This document shows, piece after piece, positions 8,754 to 16,188 of a DNA stretch of 64,000 nt; position 1 is the stretch's first letter, and each line of letters begins with the position of its first letter. The position numbers and the translations under genes were made by a program. The stretch is from NCBI GenBank assembly GCA_900548625.1, contig URLO01000001.1:124001-188000 (forward strand), given 5' to 3'. Below the pieces are notes generated by a model, which saw only the letters and a program-made list of their open reading frames with translations, was not told the DNA's origin and ran no database searches. The DNA comes from an uncultured Eubacteriales bacterium. GTDB lineage: Bacteria > Bacillota > Clostridia > Oscillospirales > Oscillospiraceae.

Positions 8754-9481
8754 AGGCTTTCCTCGCTGGCGTACATCTGGTGGAGCTGCTGCAGGTCGTC
8801 CATAGCACTCCCGCTGGCGCTTGGTCGGCTGCCGTTGCCGCCACGGATGCCCCAGCGTTCACGGCTACACTTCCGAATGACAAGATTCCAGTCGCGCCAC
8901 TTGTTCTTGTTGCCGTGCATTTGAGCGGACTCGTCTATGTAGTCGATGCAGCGCGTCAACTCTTCTTCGCCGAGGTCGTCGATCAGCCGGGCGTATTCCT
9001 CTTCAGTGAGCCGCACCCATCCATGCGCGCCGTGCTTATGGCGGGGGACCTCGTGGTGGCCATCTTCTGCAGCGTTATACTGCGCCGTTACGGTAGAACG
9101 CTCGTTGTAGCGCGCTGCCAGGTACTCGCGGAAACGATCGTTCTTGACCTTGCGAATCTCGCTCAGCAACGGCTTGTTGAGCTTTTCGGACGTCGACCAG
9201 TTGTATCGACACCAGTTAAGGATCAGCAGCTCCTTGGTCTGCGCGCTGTACCGAATGACATTGTGCGCGCTATCCAGGCGTTTCAGCAGGCGTTCCACGG
9301 AATCGTTGTTGTACCCTGTCTCGTTGGCAATTTGCTTGATGCTGACCTCGTAACAGCCGCAGAGATTGGTGTGCGGATTGGTCATGCAGTAGAGATAGAT
9401 GTACCGATCCTCGGGCGTAAAGTCATCGACGACCTTGCTGTCCGTCCAAAAGTCCATGCTGATATTCCGATAGCTCGCCAT
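8750..9481 (-). CDS. phage replisome organiser-like protein
   Basis: 243 aa from the ATG at 9481 (AAGGAGGTG upstream). Residues 1-110 look like a winged-helix N-terminal domain: DFWTDSKVVDDFTPEDRYIYLYC, then IKQIANETGYNNDSVERLLKRL. This is the pattern of DnaD/phage replication initiators. The C-terminal part contains a second helical region (LTRCIDYIDESAQM and then WNLVIRKCSRERWG). Probably binds the phage origin and recruits the helicase machinery encoded next to it. Confidence 0.65.
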   Translation of the reverse strand: MASYRNISMDFWTDSKVVDDFTPEDRYIYLYCMTNPHTNLCGCYEVSIKQIANETGYNNDSVERLLKRLDSAHNVIRYSAQTKELLILNWCRYNWSTSEKLNKPLLSEIRKVKNDRFREYLAARYNERSTVTAQYNAAEDGHHEVPRHKHGAHGWVRLTEEEYARLIDDLGEEELTRCIDYIDESAQMHGNKNKWRDWNLVIRKCSRERWGIRGGNGSRPSASGSAMDDLQQLHQMYASEESL

Positions 9482-9531
9482 AGTGTTCACCTCCTTCGGT
9501 GGGCTGTCGCCCGGTTTCCCGGGCGACCATA

Positions 9532-10038
9532 TCAGAACGGAAGCTCGCCGTCGTCCTCACTGACTTCCGCAAAGTCACCGCCGTAATCCGACGCAGGATA
9601 GCCTCCGGAGGCCGCGCCATAGGAGGAGCCGCCCGGCGCACCGTAGCTCGGTCCCCGCTGGGGGTAGCCTCCCTGCGGAGCATAACTACCTTGCGGATAA
9701 CCGCCGCCGTCACCGTCGCGTTTGGAATCCCCAAAGTAAACATTGTCGGCTACAATTTCGGCGGATCGGCGCTTGTTGCCGTTGTTGTCCTGCCAGTCGC
9801 GGATCTGCAGTCGCCCCTCGACGACCGCCATGCGTCCCTTGCTGAAATATTTGCAGACGAATTCAGCGGTAGTTCGCCAGGCAACGATGTCGATGAAATC
9901 CGTTTCCTTTTCCCCGGACTGGCTTTTGAAATCGCGGTCGCAGGCGACGGAGAAGCTGGTCACAGAAAGACCGGACTGCGTACGCCGCAACTCTGGGTCG
10001 CGGGTCAATCGACCCATGACGATGATCTTATTCAGCAT
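9532..10038 (-). CDS. ssb: single-stranded DNA-binding protein
   Basis: 168 aa. An OB-fold N-terminal domain (MLNKIIVMGRLTRDPELRR, later FIDIVAWRTTAEFVCKYFSKG and VVEGRLQIRDW) precedes a Gly/Tyr/Pro-rich disordered linker. The chain ends in the acidic tip DDGELPF, the standard SSB partner-binding tail. It coats single-stranded DNA during phage replication and recombination. The next gene upstream overlaps it by eleven bases. Confidence 0.95.
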   Translation of the reverse strand: MLNKIIVMGRLTRDPELRRTQSGLSVTSFSVACDRDFKSQSGEKETDFIDIVAWRTTAEFVCKYFSKGRMAVVEGRLQIRDWQDNNGNKRRSAEIVADNVYFGDSKRDGDGGGYPQGSYAPQGGYPQRGPSYGAPGGSSYGAASGGYPASDYGGDFAEVSEDDGELPF

Positions 10039-10297
10039 CGGCCGTAGCCTCCGGCTCGTCAGCGTTTCGCAGCACCAACATCTTCATGCGGTACAGCGCA
10101 CTGCGCGCCTGCTGAATGGCGTCGAGAACTCTTTCGACATTGTAGCTGTTCTCACCCTTGATGGTCGCTTCCAGCACATCACGCTCAGTTTCGGCGCGGA
10201 TCAGCTCCTCGTAGCGATCCTGCGGAACGAGGACAAAGCCGGGGTCAAGCATCAGGTCAGCGACCAGCTCAGCGGGGGTCTTTTTGGTATCTTCCAT
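10028..10297 (-). CDS. small phage protein of unknown function
   Basis: 89 aa, largely helical and acidic (AELVADLMLDPGF, then EELIRAETERDVLEATI). The ATG at 10297 has a GGAG just upstream. Overlaps ssb by eleven bases and its upstream neighbour by about thirty. No domain recognised. Confidence 0.5.
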   Translation of the reverse strand: MEDTKKTPAELVADLMLDPGFVLVPQDRYEELIRAETERDVLEATIKGENSYNVERVLDAIQQARSALYRMKMLVLRNADEPEATADAE

Positions 10298-10670
10298 AAC
10301 GGTCTCCTTTCGTTTCTTTCTCAATGATTTCGATGGCCTTGCGGCACTGGCCGACATCAAACATTCCGATGTGGGTCTTCTCCACGGGCAAGCCCATCTT
10401 CTGAGCCAGCCACGCATAGGCCGCGTTGCGGTGGCCGCGAAAGCGGCCGTACTTCCACAGAGGGTCAAATACGGCGTGTGCAGCCTTTTTCCAATTCCGC
10501 AGTTCCGCATTGGCGAGGCGGCCAAGGGGCTTATCCGTCCCCTTATGAACACCGACATACGCCATGCAGTTCCGGCAGAGATAGATTTTGCCGTAGCTCT
10601 TGCCGTAGATGACCTTGCTGTCGACATACTCGGTCTCTCGACCGCAGTAGTCGCAATAGACTTTCCTCAC
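10269..10670 (-). CDS. DUF3268-like zinc-finger phage protein
   Basis: 133 aa. It begins CDYCGRETEYVDS and then LCRNCMAYVGVHKGTDKPLG. These two CxxC pairs and the GVHKGT signature are typical of the DUF3268 family in phages. WLAQKMGLP and a helix ending IEIIEKET follow. I chose the GTG at 10670, which overlaps the upstream stop (GTGA) and is well spaced from AAGGAGG. The ATG at 10679 lies too close to that site. Confidence 0.6.
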   Translation of the reverse strand: MRKVYCDYCGRETEYVDSKVIYGKSYGKIYLCRNCMAYVGVHKGTDKPLGRLANAELRNWKKAAHAVFDPLWKYGRFRGHRNAAYAWLAQKMGLPVEKTHIGMFDVGQCRKAIEIIEKETKGDRYGRYQKDPR

Positions 10671-11206
10671 GGATGCCATGCCTCCTTGTATCTGGCGATC
10701 TGCTCGGGGGTGTCGGTTTCGATGCCGACCTCCTGGCACTCGGAAATGATGCCGTCCAGAAAGACGCTCATTTCTTTCGTGGAATATTCGCTGGTGCCTT
10801 TGATCGCCCGGTAATGAATGAACTTCTTCCCCTCGACATAACCGACGCCGGTTTCGGCGTAGTGCCGCGCCACCAGCGCGGGTGGTACGCCCTCTCGCAG
10901 GGAGAACAGCACCTTGCACTCGTTTCCGGCCTCGTCGGTGTATGTCTCGCCGGTGCCGTAGCGCCGGAGCATTTCCTCGTAAACGGAGTCCTTGTCCGAC
11001 TTCACAGCGACGGCCAGTTTCTCAATCAGCGACCATGCGTAGTTGTTCGCGTTGAGACTTCGGGGGACGACGCGTCTTTTGATGGAGAATGTAATCTCCT
11101 GATCGCCGAGCGCGTCCCACAGCTTCTTGCAGCTCTCTCTGGTCGTGATGGTCAGCACGCTTTCTCCGGTGCGGGAGAACGACCAGTCTTTCAGCTTGCC
11201 GTTCAT
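10667..11206 (-). CDS. NinB-like phage recombination protein (tentative)
   Basis: 179 aa. Residues about 40-90 read KRRVVPRSLNANNYAWSLIEKLAVAV and then YEEMLRRYG. This RSLNxNxxxW pattern recurs in NinB-like and related phage proteins. It lies between a PD-(D/E)XK nuclease and a zinc-finger gene in the recombination block. ATG at 11206 preferred to the in-frame GTG at 11218. Function not proven for this branch. Confidence 0.45.
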   Translation of the reverse strand: MNGKLKDWSFSRTGESVLTITTRESCKKLWDALGDQEITFSIKRRVVPRSLNANNYAWSLIEKLAVAVKSDKDSVYEEMLRRYGTGETYTDEAGNECKVLFSLREGVPPALVARHYAETGVGYVEGKKFIHYRAIKGTSEYSTKEMSVFLDGIISECQEVGIETDTPEQIARYKEAWHP

Positions 11207-11814
11207 AGCGTCGCCCACTTCTCCTGGTATACCTGCATCAGATCGGTCGCGCGCAGCCAGTCGAGGAAATCGGAAATGACAGGAAAAATACTGGGTGCTT
11301 CCTCACGGCGGTACGTTTCCGGCCATACTGCACTCCCGTTGCTGGCAAGATAGGTGAACTGCCGCGCTTCAGGAATCAGCTCGAAGTAGGTGGGGTGCTG
11401 TGTGCTGGAAAAGAACTTTCCGGTGTCGTAGCTCTTGGTAAATTTGATGTCGATGATCTCCCCGGCTTTCAGGCAGTCCAGACGGCCATACAGAAGCAGG
11501 CTCACGCCGCCGACCTCGATGGTCTTTTTGACCTTGTACTGGAGGACGCCTCCGGCGCAGCGCCGGGCGACCTTTTCTGCGGCGGCATACCACGGATCGT
11601 TGGGATCGGCGCAACCGTTGATGATGTCCGTCACCATATCCTCGAACTTGATGCCGTTCTGCATGGCCTCCGTGGTCGGCGTCGGATCACGGCGCAGCGT
11701 CTGCATGAATTCACTCATCGGATCGCGCTCTGTCGTCATGTCCTCGTAGGGGTTTTCCTTCATGGTGTAGAGCCAGGACGCCAACAGGGAATGGGTCATC
11801 AGATAGCGTCCCAT
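11203..11814 (-). CDS. PD-(D/E)XK exonuclease, Cas4/RecB-like
   Basis: 203 aa. The core YGRLDCLKAGEIIDIKFTKSYD supplies the D...(D/E)xK catalytic pattern of the RecB/Cas4 superfamily. An upstream helix (TTEAMQNGIKFEDMV) fits the start of that fold. It is immediately downstream of a Sak4-like ATPase. Pairing an exonuclease with an annealing or recombinase protein is the usual phage single-strand recombination arrangement. It would process DNA ends for that partner. Confidence 0.7.
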   Translation of the reverse strand: MGRYLMTHSLLASWLYTMKENPYEDMTTERDPMSEFMQTLRRDPTPTTEAMQNGIKFEDMVTDIINGCADPNDPWYAAAEKVARRCAGGVLQYKVKKTIEVGGVSLLLYGRLDCLKAGEIIDIKFTKSYDTGKFFSSTQHPTYFELIPEARQFTYLASNGSAVWPETYRREEAPSIFPVISDFLDWLRATDLMQVYQEKWATL

Positions 11815-12771
11815 TTACTCCGCCTCCTTTGCCTCCTCGGGCGCAGGCGTGTATTTCTTCAAAACCTTGTCGAAGAACAGGCCGCATTCCTTGATCTTTT
11901 TGTTCCAGAGAACGCCCAACTCCTTGTTGGAGGTCAGCGCGTGCTTAATGGCCTGATATTTCGGCATGGCGGCGTTGGCGGTGTCTGCATCGACAATGTC
12001 GGCGATGATGGCCGTGCCCTCAACCATCGCGGCCTCGTATGCCGCCTGATCGACTGCGTTCTGCTCGACCTCGGCGGTGGCCTTGGCGTTGTACTCGGCG
12101 AACAGCTTCGTCAGGAAGTCGTTAGGGCTGGTCGGGCCGAGTGCGGGGATCTTGCGAATGCCGGAGATACCGCGCGTCCCCTTGGCGAAATACCTCTCGC
12201 AGTTGGAGAAGCCGATGGTGCGGTCATTGCCGTAGATTTCCACGAAGCCGCCCAGGTCCATAGGCTCCCAGACGTTGTTTTTCGTCTGGCCCTCGACCTT
12301 GATGCGGAGGCGGGTGTTGTCGCCGTCCTTTTCCTCCGTGGCGTGGAACACGATGACGATGTTTTTCTGCAGCTCATAGAAGCAGTAGTCCATCAGCCGG
12401 ACGAATTCCTTGCCAACAAAGCCGTAGCCTTTGAGGGAGAGGCTGCCGTCGCGCTGACCATACTTCGGGTCTTTCTTGATGGCCCACAGGGACATCAGCG
12501 AGATCAGCTTGCCGCCGGTATCGAAAACCAGCGTGTCGAAGTCCTGAAGATTGATGGGGGTGAGATCGCCGAGGATCTCGTCGTAGCTCTGGGGCTGGAT
12601 GTACGGCTTGCGGTAGCGCGGCTCGATGCGGTCGATACCGAAGTCAACGTCGATGTGCAGGGGATTGGGGGCGGACAGCGCCAGAGTGGATTTCCCGATG
12701 CCGGGATAACCGGCGATCAGCATGCGGATTTTCTTCGCGCCCTCCTGGATGTCGTTCGGGTTTCTAATCAT
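11815..12771 (-). CDS. Sak4-like AAA/RecA-type ATPase, phage recombination
   Basis: 318 aa from the ATG at 12771 (AAAGGAG upstream). Walker A is AGYPGIGKSTLA at about residues 20-30. A Walker B-like strand is FDTLVFDTGGKL, and a further strand is NIVIVFHATEEK. This layout matches AAA_24/Sak4 phage proteins that assist single-strand annealing. A C-terminal helical extension of about 80 residues is rich in Ala and Glu. It is the first gene of the recombination pair with the exonuclease. Confidence 0.8.
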   Translation of the reverse strand: MIRNPNDIQEGAKKIRMLIAGYPGIGKSTLALSAPNPLHIDVDFGIDRIEPRYRKPYIQPQSYDEILGDLTPINLQDFDTLVFDTGGKLISLMSLWAIKKDPKYGQRDGSLSLKGYGFVGKEFVRLMDYCFYELQKNIVIVFHATEEKDGDNTRLRIKVEGQTKNNVWEPMDLGGFVEIYGNDRTIGFSNCERYFAKGTRGISGIRKIPALGPTSPNDFLTKLFAEYNAKATAEVEQNAVDQAAYEAAMVEGTAIIADIVDADTANAAMPKYQAIKHALTSNKELGVLWNKKIKECGLFFDKVLKKYTPAPEEAKEAE

Positions 12772-12785
12772 GGTGATAGCTCCTT

Positions 12786-13043
12786 TCAGTTGGTAGCGGC
12801 TTCGCGCCGCAGAGTGATGATTTCGTGGCACCGGAAACCGAAATTGCTTTCCCGGTACATTTCGGTCAGCTTGAAGTGCTCCTCATCATAAACGCTGGAA
12901 CAGTTCAGCAAGCCCTCGGTCTTGTCCGGGTGATAGGCGCGGAATGCGGAGCAGGCCGAGCGACGGTCCGGGGCGTCAACCTCAGTCCAGCCGCCGAAAA
13001 ACGGCTGGCCGTCCGTGCCGTAGGTAAAATAGAACTTTGCCAT
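12786..13043 (-). CDS. small phage protein of unknown function
   Basis: 85 aa (starts MAKFYFTYGTDGQPFFGGWTE, ends with a basic tail). The pattern YGTDGQPF...GGWTEV...F resembles short phage proteins whose role is unknown. Its start overlaps the stop of the next upstream gene. Confidence 0.5.
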   Translation of the reverse strand: MAKFYFTYGTDGQPFFGGWTEVDAPDRRSACSAFRAYHPDKTEGLLNCSSVYDEEHFKLTEMYRESNFGFRCHEIITLRREAATN

Positions 13044-13423
13044 TATCGCGCCTCGCTTTCCCACTTGATACCGCCGCCGCTCAGACTGACGGCCATTGCG
13101 CCGAGGAATTTGATGTCGTCCTCGTCCAGCCCGATAAAGTCTCTCTCGCCGGGCGTGGTGAAGCCTTCTTTGAGAATCACGATGTCTCCGACAATGGGAT
13201 TTCCGTGGCGCACGGTATCGTAGAGAATGCAGCCAAACAGGTTGAGCGGCAGACCGTGCAGCAACCCCTCTTCGTTGACGACCATGCAGAACGGACCGGG
13301 CAGGCCCTTCGGGTGCACGACCTCGATCCATCCACCGACAGCCTTTCCGATGGTCTCATAAGCAGGCTCGTTGAACTCCCTGACCTGCATCTTGTTTTCG
13401 GTGGTGATAACCAGTCCTTTCAT
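13043..13423 (-). CDS. DUF3846 domain phage protein
   Basis: 126 aa. The line IGKAVGGWIEVVHPKGLPG, followed by VNEEGLLHGLPLNLFGCILY and IVGDIVILKEG, is the typical DUF3846 pattern found in phages and conjugative elements. The family has no proven function. It abuts its upstream and downstream neighbours with one-base overlaps, so it is part of one transcript. Confidence 0.75.
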   Translation of the reverse strand: MKGLVITTENKMQVREFNEPAYETIGKAVGGWIEVVHPKGLPGPFCMVVNEEGLLHGLPLNLFGCILYDTVRHGNPIVGDIVILKEGFTTPGERDFIGLDEDDIKFLGAMAVSLSGGGIKWESEAR

Positions 13424-13641
13424 CAATACTCCTTTCCGGGGAAGCACTCCGGCTCCTCCCATGCGTCGGACTGCTTGATGCAGATATCGCAGCCGACGAT
13501 ATTCAAATCTTTGTCTCTGAAAATTTCCTCGCACTCTTCACCACAGACGGGGCAAATCGGGAAGGTCGGCTCCTTGCCGTCCGGGTAGCCGGTGCGCTCC
13601 ATGTTTTGGATAACGGGGTGGTCTGGCAGATCGTAGCTCAT
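13423..13641 (-). CDS. small zinc-ribbon phage protein
   Basis: 72 aa with CPVCGEECEE and GCDICIKQ cysteine pairs, so one zinc site. The start overlaps the stop of the upstream gene by four bases. Function unknown. Confidence 0.55.
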   Translation of the reverse strand: MSYDLPDHPVIQNMERTGYPDGKEPTFPICPVCGEECEEIFRDKDLNIVGCDICIKQSDAWEEPECFPGKEY

Positions 13642-14015
13642 TCGGTTTCACCTGCCTCTGTGATGTAGCGGCGGACGGTGGCGGTCAGCCAGTCCTGTGT
13701 GGTGGCGTAGCCCTCAGCCTCTATCAGCCGTTGCAACGCCTCGTAGTCAGCGGTTTCAAGCCTTGCCGAGATACGACAGGTCAGCCGGTGTGCGTCCTTT
13801 TTGGCCGTCTTGCGGCTCTCTGCCAGTTCCGGTGCGAAGTGCGAATAAAGCGCCGCCATCGCGTCCGGCCGCAGGCTCACGCCGTAGGCATCTCCGTTCT
13901 CGCACTTGCTTTGAACGGTCTTGTCGTACTTGGGGTAGATGGCTTGTACCACCGCGACCATATCCTTGGCCGGTATCTGCTTGGAAAGCCGGAGCTCTCT
14001 CAACTCTTCTGCCAC
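13638..14015 (-). CDS. small phage protein of unknown function
   Basis: 125 aa. The N-terminal 60 residues (ELRLSKQIPAKDMVAVVQAIYPKYDKTVQSKCENG) look like a divergent helix-turn-helix. The C-terminal 50 residues (RISARLETADYEALQRLIEAEG...TTQDWLTATVRRYI) look like a ribbon-helix-helix-like dimer motif. It may be a phage DNA-binding regulator. This is inferred from pattern alone. Confidence 0.5.
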   Translation of the reverse strand: MAEELRELRLSKQIPAKDMVAVVQAIYPKYDKTVQSKCENGDAYGVSLRPDAMAALYSHFAPELAESRKTAKKDAHRLTCRISARLETADYEALQRLIEAEGYATTQDWLTATVRRYITEAGETE

Positions 14016-14197
14016 GGTAGCACCCCCTCACCTCTTGACTTCGCACAGAGCGGTTGGTAAACTGACTGTGGGTAAGCATTTGCCCGAGGTCGTTCCCGAT
14101 GCAGCGGGGCGACCTCTTTTTTCGTTTCGCGGCAATCACAGGCTTCGCCCGGGTCATTATTGCTCCCGCAAAGCGGGCAAGTCCGGTAATATGCCAT
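14000..14197 (-). CDS. very small zinc-finger phage protein
   Basis: 65 aa from the ATG at 14197 (GGGAG upstream). It begins with YRTCPLCGSNNDPGEACDC, a compact zinc-binding knuckle, followed by a basic tail. Overlaps the next gene by sixteen bases. Function unknown. Confidence 0.45.
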   Translation of the reverse strand: MAYYRTCPLCGSNNDPGEACDCRETKKEVAPLHRERPRANAYPQSVYQPLCAKSRGEGVLPWQKS

Positions 14198-14211
14198 TCT
14201 TTCAACTCCCT

Positions 14212-14418
14212 TCATTTTGCGGATCTGCCTGCGCGTCTGGCTGCGGTTTTTGCGTCCAGCGCTTCGCGCCCACCTGGCTGCCGAAGTATTCCGTGGATCA
14301 GATCCAGCGTCGCTGCGGCGAGGTTGTCCCGTACAAAATCAGGAATCTCCGCCGTGTTGATATGTACTTCGTTCACCAGCTCGCTTTCCTCGGTTGGCGT
14401 AAACCTTGCGACCTGCAT
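14212..14418 (-). CDS. small phage protein of unknown function
   Basis: 68 aa. GAGGAGG precedes the ATG at 14418. The sequence is helical (IPDFVRDNLAAATLDLIHGIL) with a basic C terminus. Second gene of the leftward early operon, so an early regulatory role is possible. No domain recognised. Confidence 0.45.
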   Translation of the reverse strand: MQVARFTPTEESELVNEVHINTAEIPDFVRDNLAAATLDLIHGILRQPGGREALDAKTAARRAGRSAK

Positions 14419-14448
14419 CGGAACCTCCTCTCTCCCATTAGTTCAAAG

Positions 14449-14667
14449 CTATTGAACTTCAATGGTAAAAAAATAAGCAGGAATGTCGGAATCGCCAATC
14501 TCCAGCAGAGAACAGGCCTTGGAAATCTCCGGCTGCTTAAACGGTACTTTGCTGTTGAGCTTCAGAGAAAGACTGCGCTCAGACATTCCCATCGCGCCGG
14601 AAAAGCGAGCCTGCGTTCCAAACTTTTCGGTGATGCGACCCAAGAGCTTGCTGTAATCGTACGCCAT
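14449..14667 (-). CDS. Cro-like DUF739 family regulator
   Basis: 72 aa. YDYSKLLGRITEKFGTQARFSGAMGMSERSLSLKLNSK is the DUF739 helix-turn-helix pattern seen in Cro-like proteins of Firmicute phages. It is the first gene leftward from the divergent immunity region, and AAGGAGG precedes it. It should bind the GTTCAA-type operators between it and the repressor and favour lytic growth. Confidence 0.75.
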   Translation of the reverse strand: MAYDYSKLLGRITEKFGTQARFSGAMGMSERSLSLKLNSKVPFKQPEISKACSLLEIGDSDIPAYFFTIEVQ

Positions 14668-14720
14668 TTTTATCCTCCTTTCAGCTTGTTCAAAAGTTCA
14701 ATTTCCTTGAACCTGTCGTT

Positions 14721-14749
14721 AGAATACCATACGCCTTGATGATTTGCAA
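14721..14749 (-). promoter_or_regulatory. leftward early phage promoter
   Basis: Reading leftward, TTGCAA (14744-14749) and TATTCT (14721-14726) are separated by exactly 17 bases, close to the sigma-A consensus. It faces the Cro-like gene and so should drive the long early operon. A GTTCAA-AA-GTTCAA repeat at 14688-14701 lies between this promoter and the Cro-like start and could be an operator. Confidence 0.65.
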
Positions 14750-14790
14750 CACATTTTTTCAAAAAAGTTGAACTTTTTTTCTTTTCGCTA

Positions 14791-14819
14791 TTGAACTTTT
14801 GTTCAAAGCCCTTTATAAT
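14791..14819 (+). promoter_or_regulatory. repressor promoter with overlapping operator
   Basis: TTGAAC (14791-14796), a 17-base spacer and TATAAT (14814-14819) form a strong rightward promoter for the repressor at 14849. The -35 box is half of a perfect inverted repeat, TTGAAC-TTTT-GTTCAA (14791-14806). A related AAGTTGAACTTTT lies at 14765-14777. These GTTCAA boxes are the probable binding sites of the repressor and Cro-like protein, allowing autoregulation. Confidence 0.75.
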
Positions 14820-14848
14820 GATGTCATCTGCAAGGGGAGGATAGACCA

Positions 14849-15220
14849 ATGAAAGAGTACAGCACTTCTCAGCGTTTGAAGCAAATCATGGACATCAAGA
14901 AGATGCGCCAGGTCGATATTCTTCACGCTGCAGAGCCTTATTGCAAACGGTTTGACGTAAAGCTCAACAAGAACGATTTGAGCCAGTATGTTTCAGGGAA
15001 GACCCTTCCTGGGCAGGACAAGCTTACAATCCTCGGCCTCGCACTCGGCGTTTCCGAGGCCTGGCTTATGGGGTATGATGTCAGCATGGAAAGAAGCGTA
15101 ACGCCCACCGCTGAAACGAGCGATGGGCGCACAAAAGAGTATATTGAGCTATTCGAGCTGCTGACCCCGGAAAAGCAAGATATCATCATCAATGTGATAA
15201 AAGGGCTTTTAGCTGGCTGA
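14849..15220 (+). CDS. XRE-family phage repressor (CI-like)
   Basis: 123 aa. Residues 5-75 form an XRE helix-turn-helix: RLKQIMDIKKMRQVDILHAAEP, then LNKNDLSQYVSGKTLPGQDKL and GLALGVSEAWLMGYDV. A short C-terminal tail, ELLTPEKQDIIINVIKGLLA, is typical of small Firmicute prophage repressors. It is divergent from the early operon and preceded by GGGGAGG. It would keep the prophage silent by binding the operators upstream. Confidence 0.85.
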   Translation: MKEYSTSQRLKQIMDIKKMRQVDILHAAEPYCKRFDVKLNKNDLSQYVSGKTLPGQDKLTILGLALGVSEAWLMGYDVSMERSVTPTAETSDGRTKEYIELFELLTPEKQDIIINVIKGLLAG

Positions 15221-15326
15221 TTATCATATCCTGCTGGCTTTCGGAAAGCTTTGAAAACAGCTCGGCCGCGAGCAGCGTTTTTAATATACTCCTCGCTGCT
15301 GCTTCCGATTGATGATCGTGTCCCAT
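15189..15326 (-). CDS. hidden 45-aa ORF resembling the repressor tail
   Basis: An ATG at 15326 with AAAGGAG seven bases upstream opens a 45-aa frame (begins MGHDHQSEAAARS, ends LKALLSH). It is convergent with the repressor and overlaps its last 32 bases. Its second half, ELFSKLSESQQDMIISQLKALL, resembles the repressor tail ELFELLTPEKQDIIINVIKGLL position by position. It may interact with the repressor or share its partner. The ribosome site and similarity support a real gene; expression is unknown. Confidence 0.5.
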   Translation of the reverse strand: MGHDHQSEAAARSILKTLLAAELFSKLSESQQDMIISQLKALLSH

Positions 15327-15482
15327 GCCCGGACTCCTTTCTTTGCAAAATTGCCATCTACGGCATCGTTATTCTATCAAAATTTATGCAGTTTCGCTTT
15401 GAAAAGATATATTATCACTTTCGACTGACTTCGCATCGTGGTATGGTGTAGGAGCGGGAGTTTGAGAAGCGAGGAGGTAAAC

Positions 15483-15998
15483 ATGAAAAGAGTGTTCAAA
15501 GGCTGGTCAGTTTTCTTATGCTGTGTATTGGCATTATCATTAGCTGGGTGCTCGTCCGAAGTCCAAGAAAGTGCCTCTGTCGATCAGGAGCTACAAGCCC
15601 ACGAAGATAGCCTTTCTTCTATGCTGTCCGGAGATGTACCTGTTTTATCTTTGTCCGTTGGAGAAGAAGACGGGATATATAGCCTCCGTGTTTCCGTTGG
15701 AGCCTCCGGGAAAGTATCGTCTTTCGGGGACTATGTACTGGCAACGCGCGAAGCATTTGAAACTGAGTTCGATGCCGATTCTCGAGATTGTTTTTCTGTT
15801 AGCATGGCTGTGACTGGAAATTCAATGCTTCGCTTCAGCAGCGATGGCTATTCTGATGAGGCTGATACAATAAGTGGTCTATTTTCTGATACGAGATCCG
15901 GCTCTGTGGTAACCACCCAGATTTCCAGTCTCGACGATTTATTCGAGAAGTTCCCCGCAGCGCGCTTATATGCGGAAAACCATAAAATCGAACAATAG
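15483..15998 (+). CDS. prophage-encoded lipoprotein
   Basis: 171 aa. AGGAGG precedes the ATG. A lipoprotein signal peptide (MKRVFKGWSVFLCCVLALSLAGC) has its lipobox Cys at residue 23. The mature part is acidic and Ser-rich without a recognised domain. It sits between the repressor and the integrase on the lysogeny strand, so it is probably expressed in the lysogen. Surface lipoproteins in this spot often block superinfection, but that is inference. Confidence 0.6.
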   Translation: MKRVFKGWSVFLCCVLALSLAGCSSEVQESASVDQELQAHEDSLSSMLSGDVPVLSLSVGEEDGIYSLRVSVGASGKVSSFGDYVLATREAFETEFDADSRDCFSVSMAVTGNSMLRFSSDGYSDEADTISGLFSDTRSGSVVTTQISSLDDLFEKFPAARLYAENHKIEQ

Positions 15999-15999
15999 A

Positions 16000-16145
16000 T
16001 ACCCTATGGATATGGTATCTATACCGTATCTATAGGGTAGCGATACATCGCGTGCGCGCGTGCGTGTGCGCGCGATCGTGCGCGCACTGTCTCTGTACCT
16101 GTATCTGTATCTGAAACTGTATCTGTAATCTGTTTCTGATTCTGA
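16000..16145. repeat. nested inverted repeat, alternating CG tract and CTGTAT-type repeats
   Basis: Three low-complexity blocks lie between the lipoprotein and the integrase. 16000-16039 is a nested inverted repeat (TACCCTAT...GGTAT-CT-ATACC...ATAGGGTA). About 16050-16086 is almost strictly alternating pyrimidine-purine, rich in CG and TG, the type of sequence that can form Z-DNA. About 16087-16145 is a run of CTGTAT/CTGAAT-like hexamers. No gene is seen here. They may regulate the integrase or belong to its attachment or control region. Confidence 0.6.
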
Positions 16146-16188
16146 ATATCTACTACTGCAAATCTATCGTTAGAAGGGGGTGGCGCTG

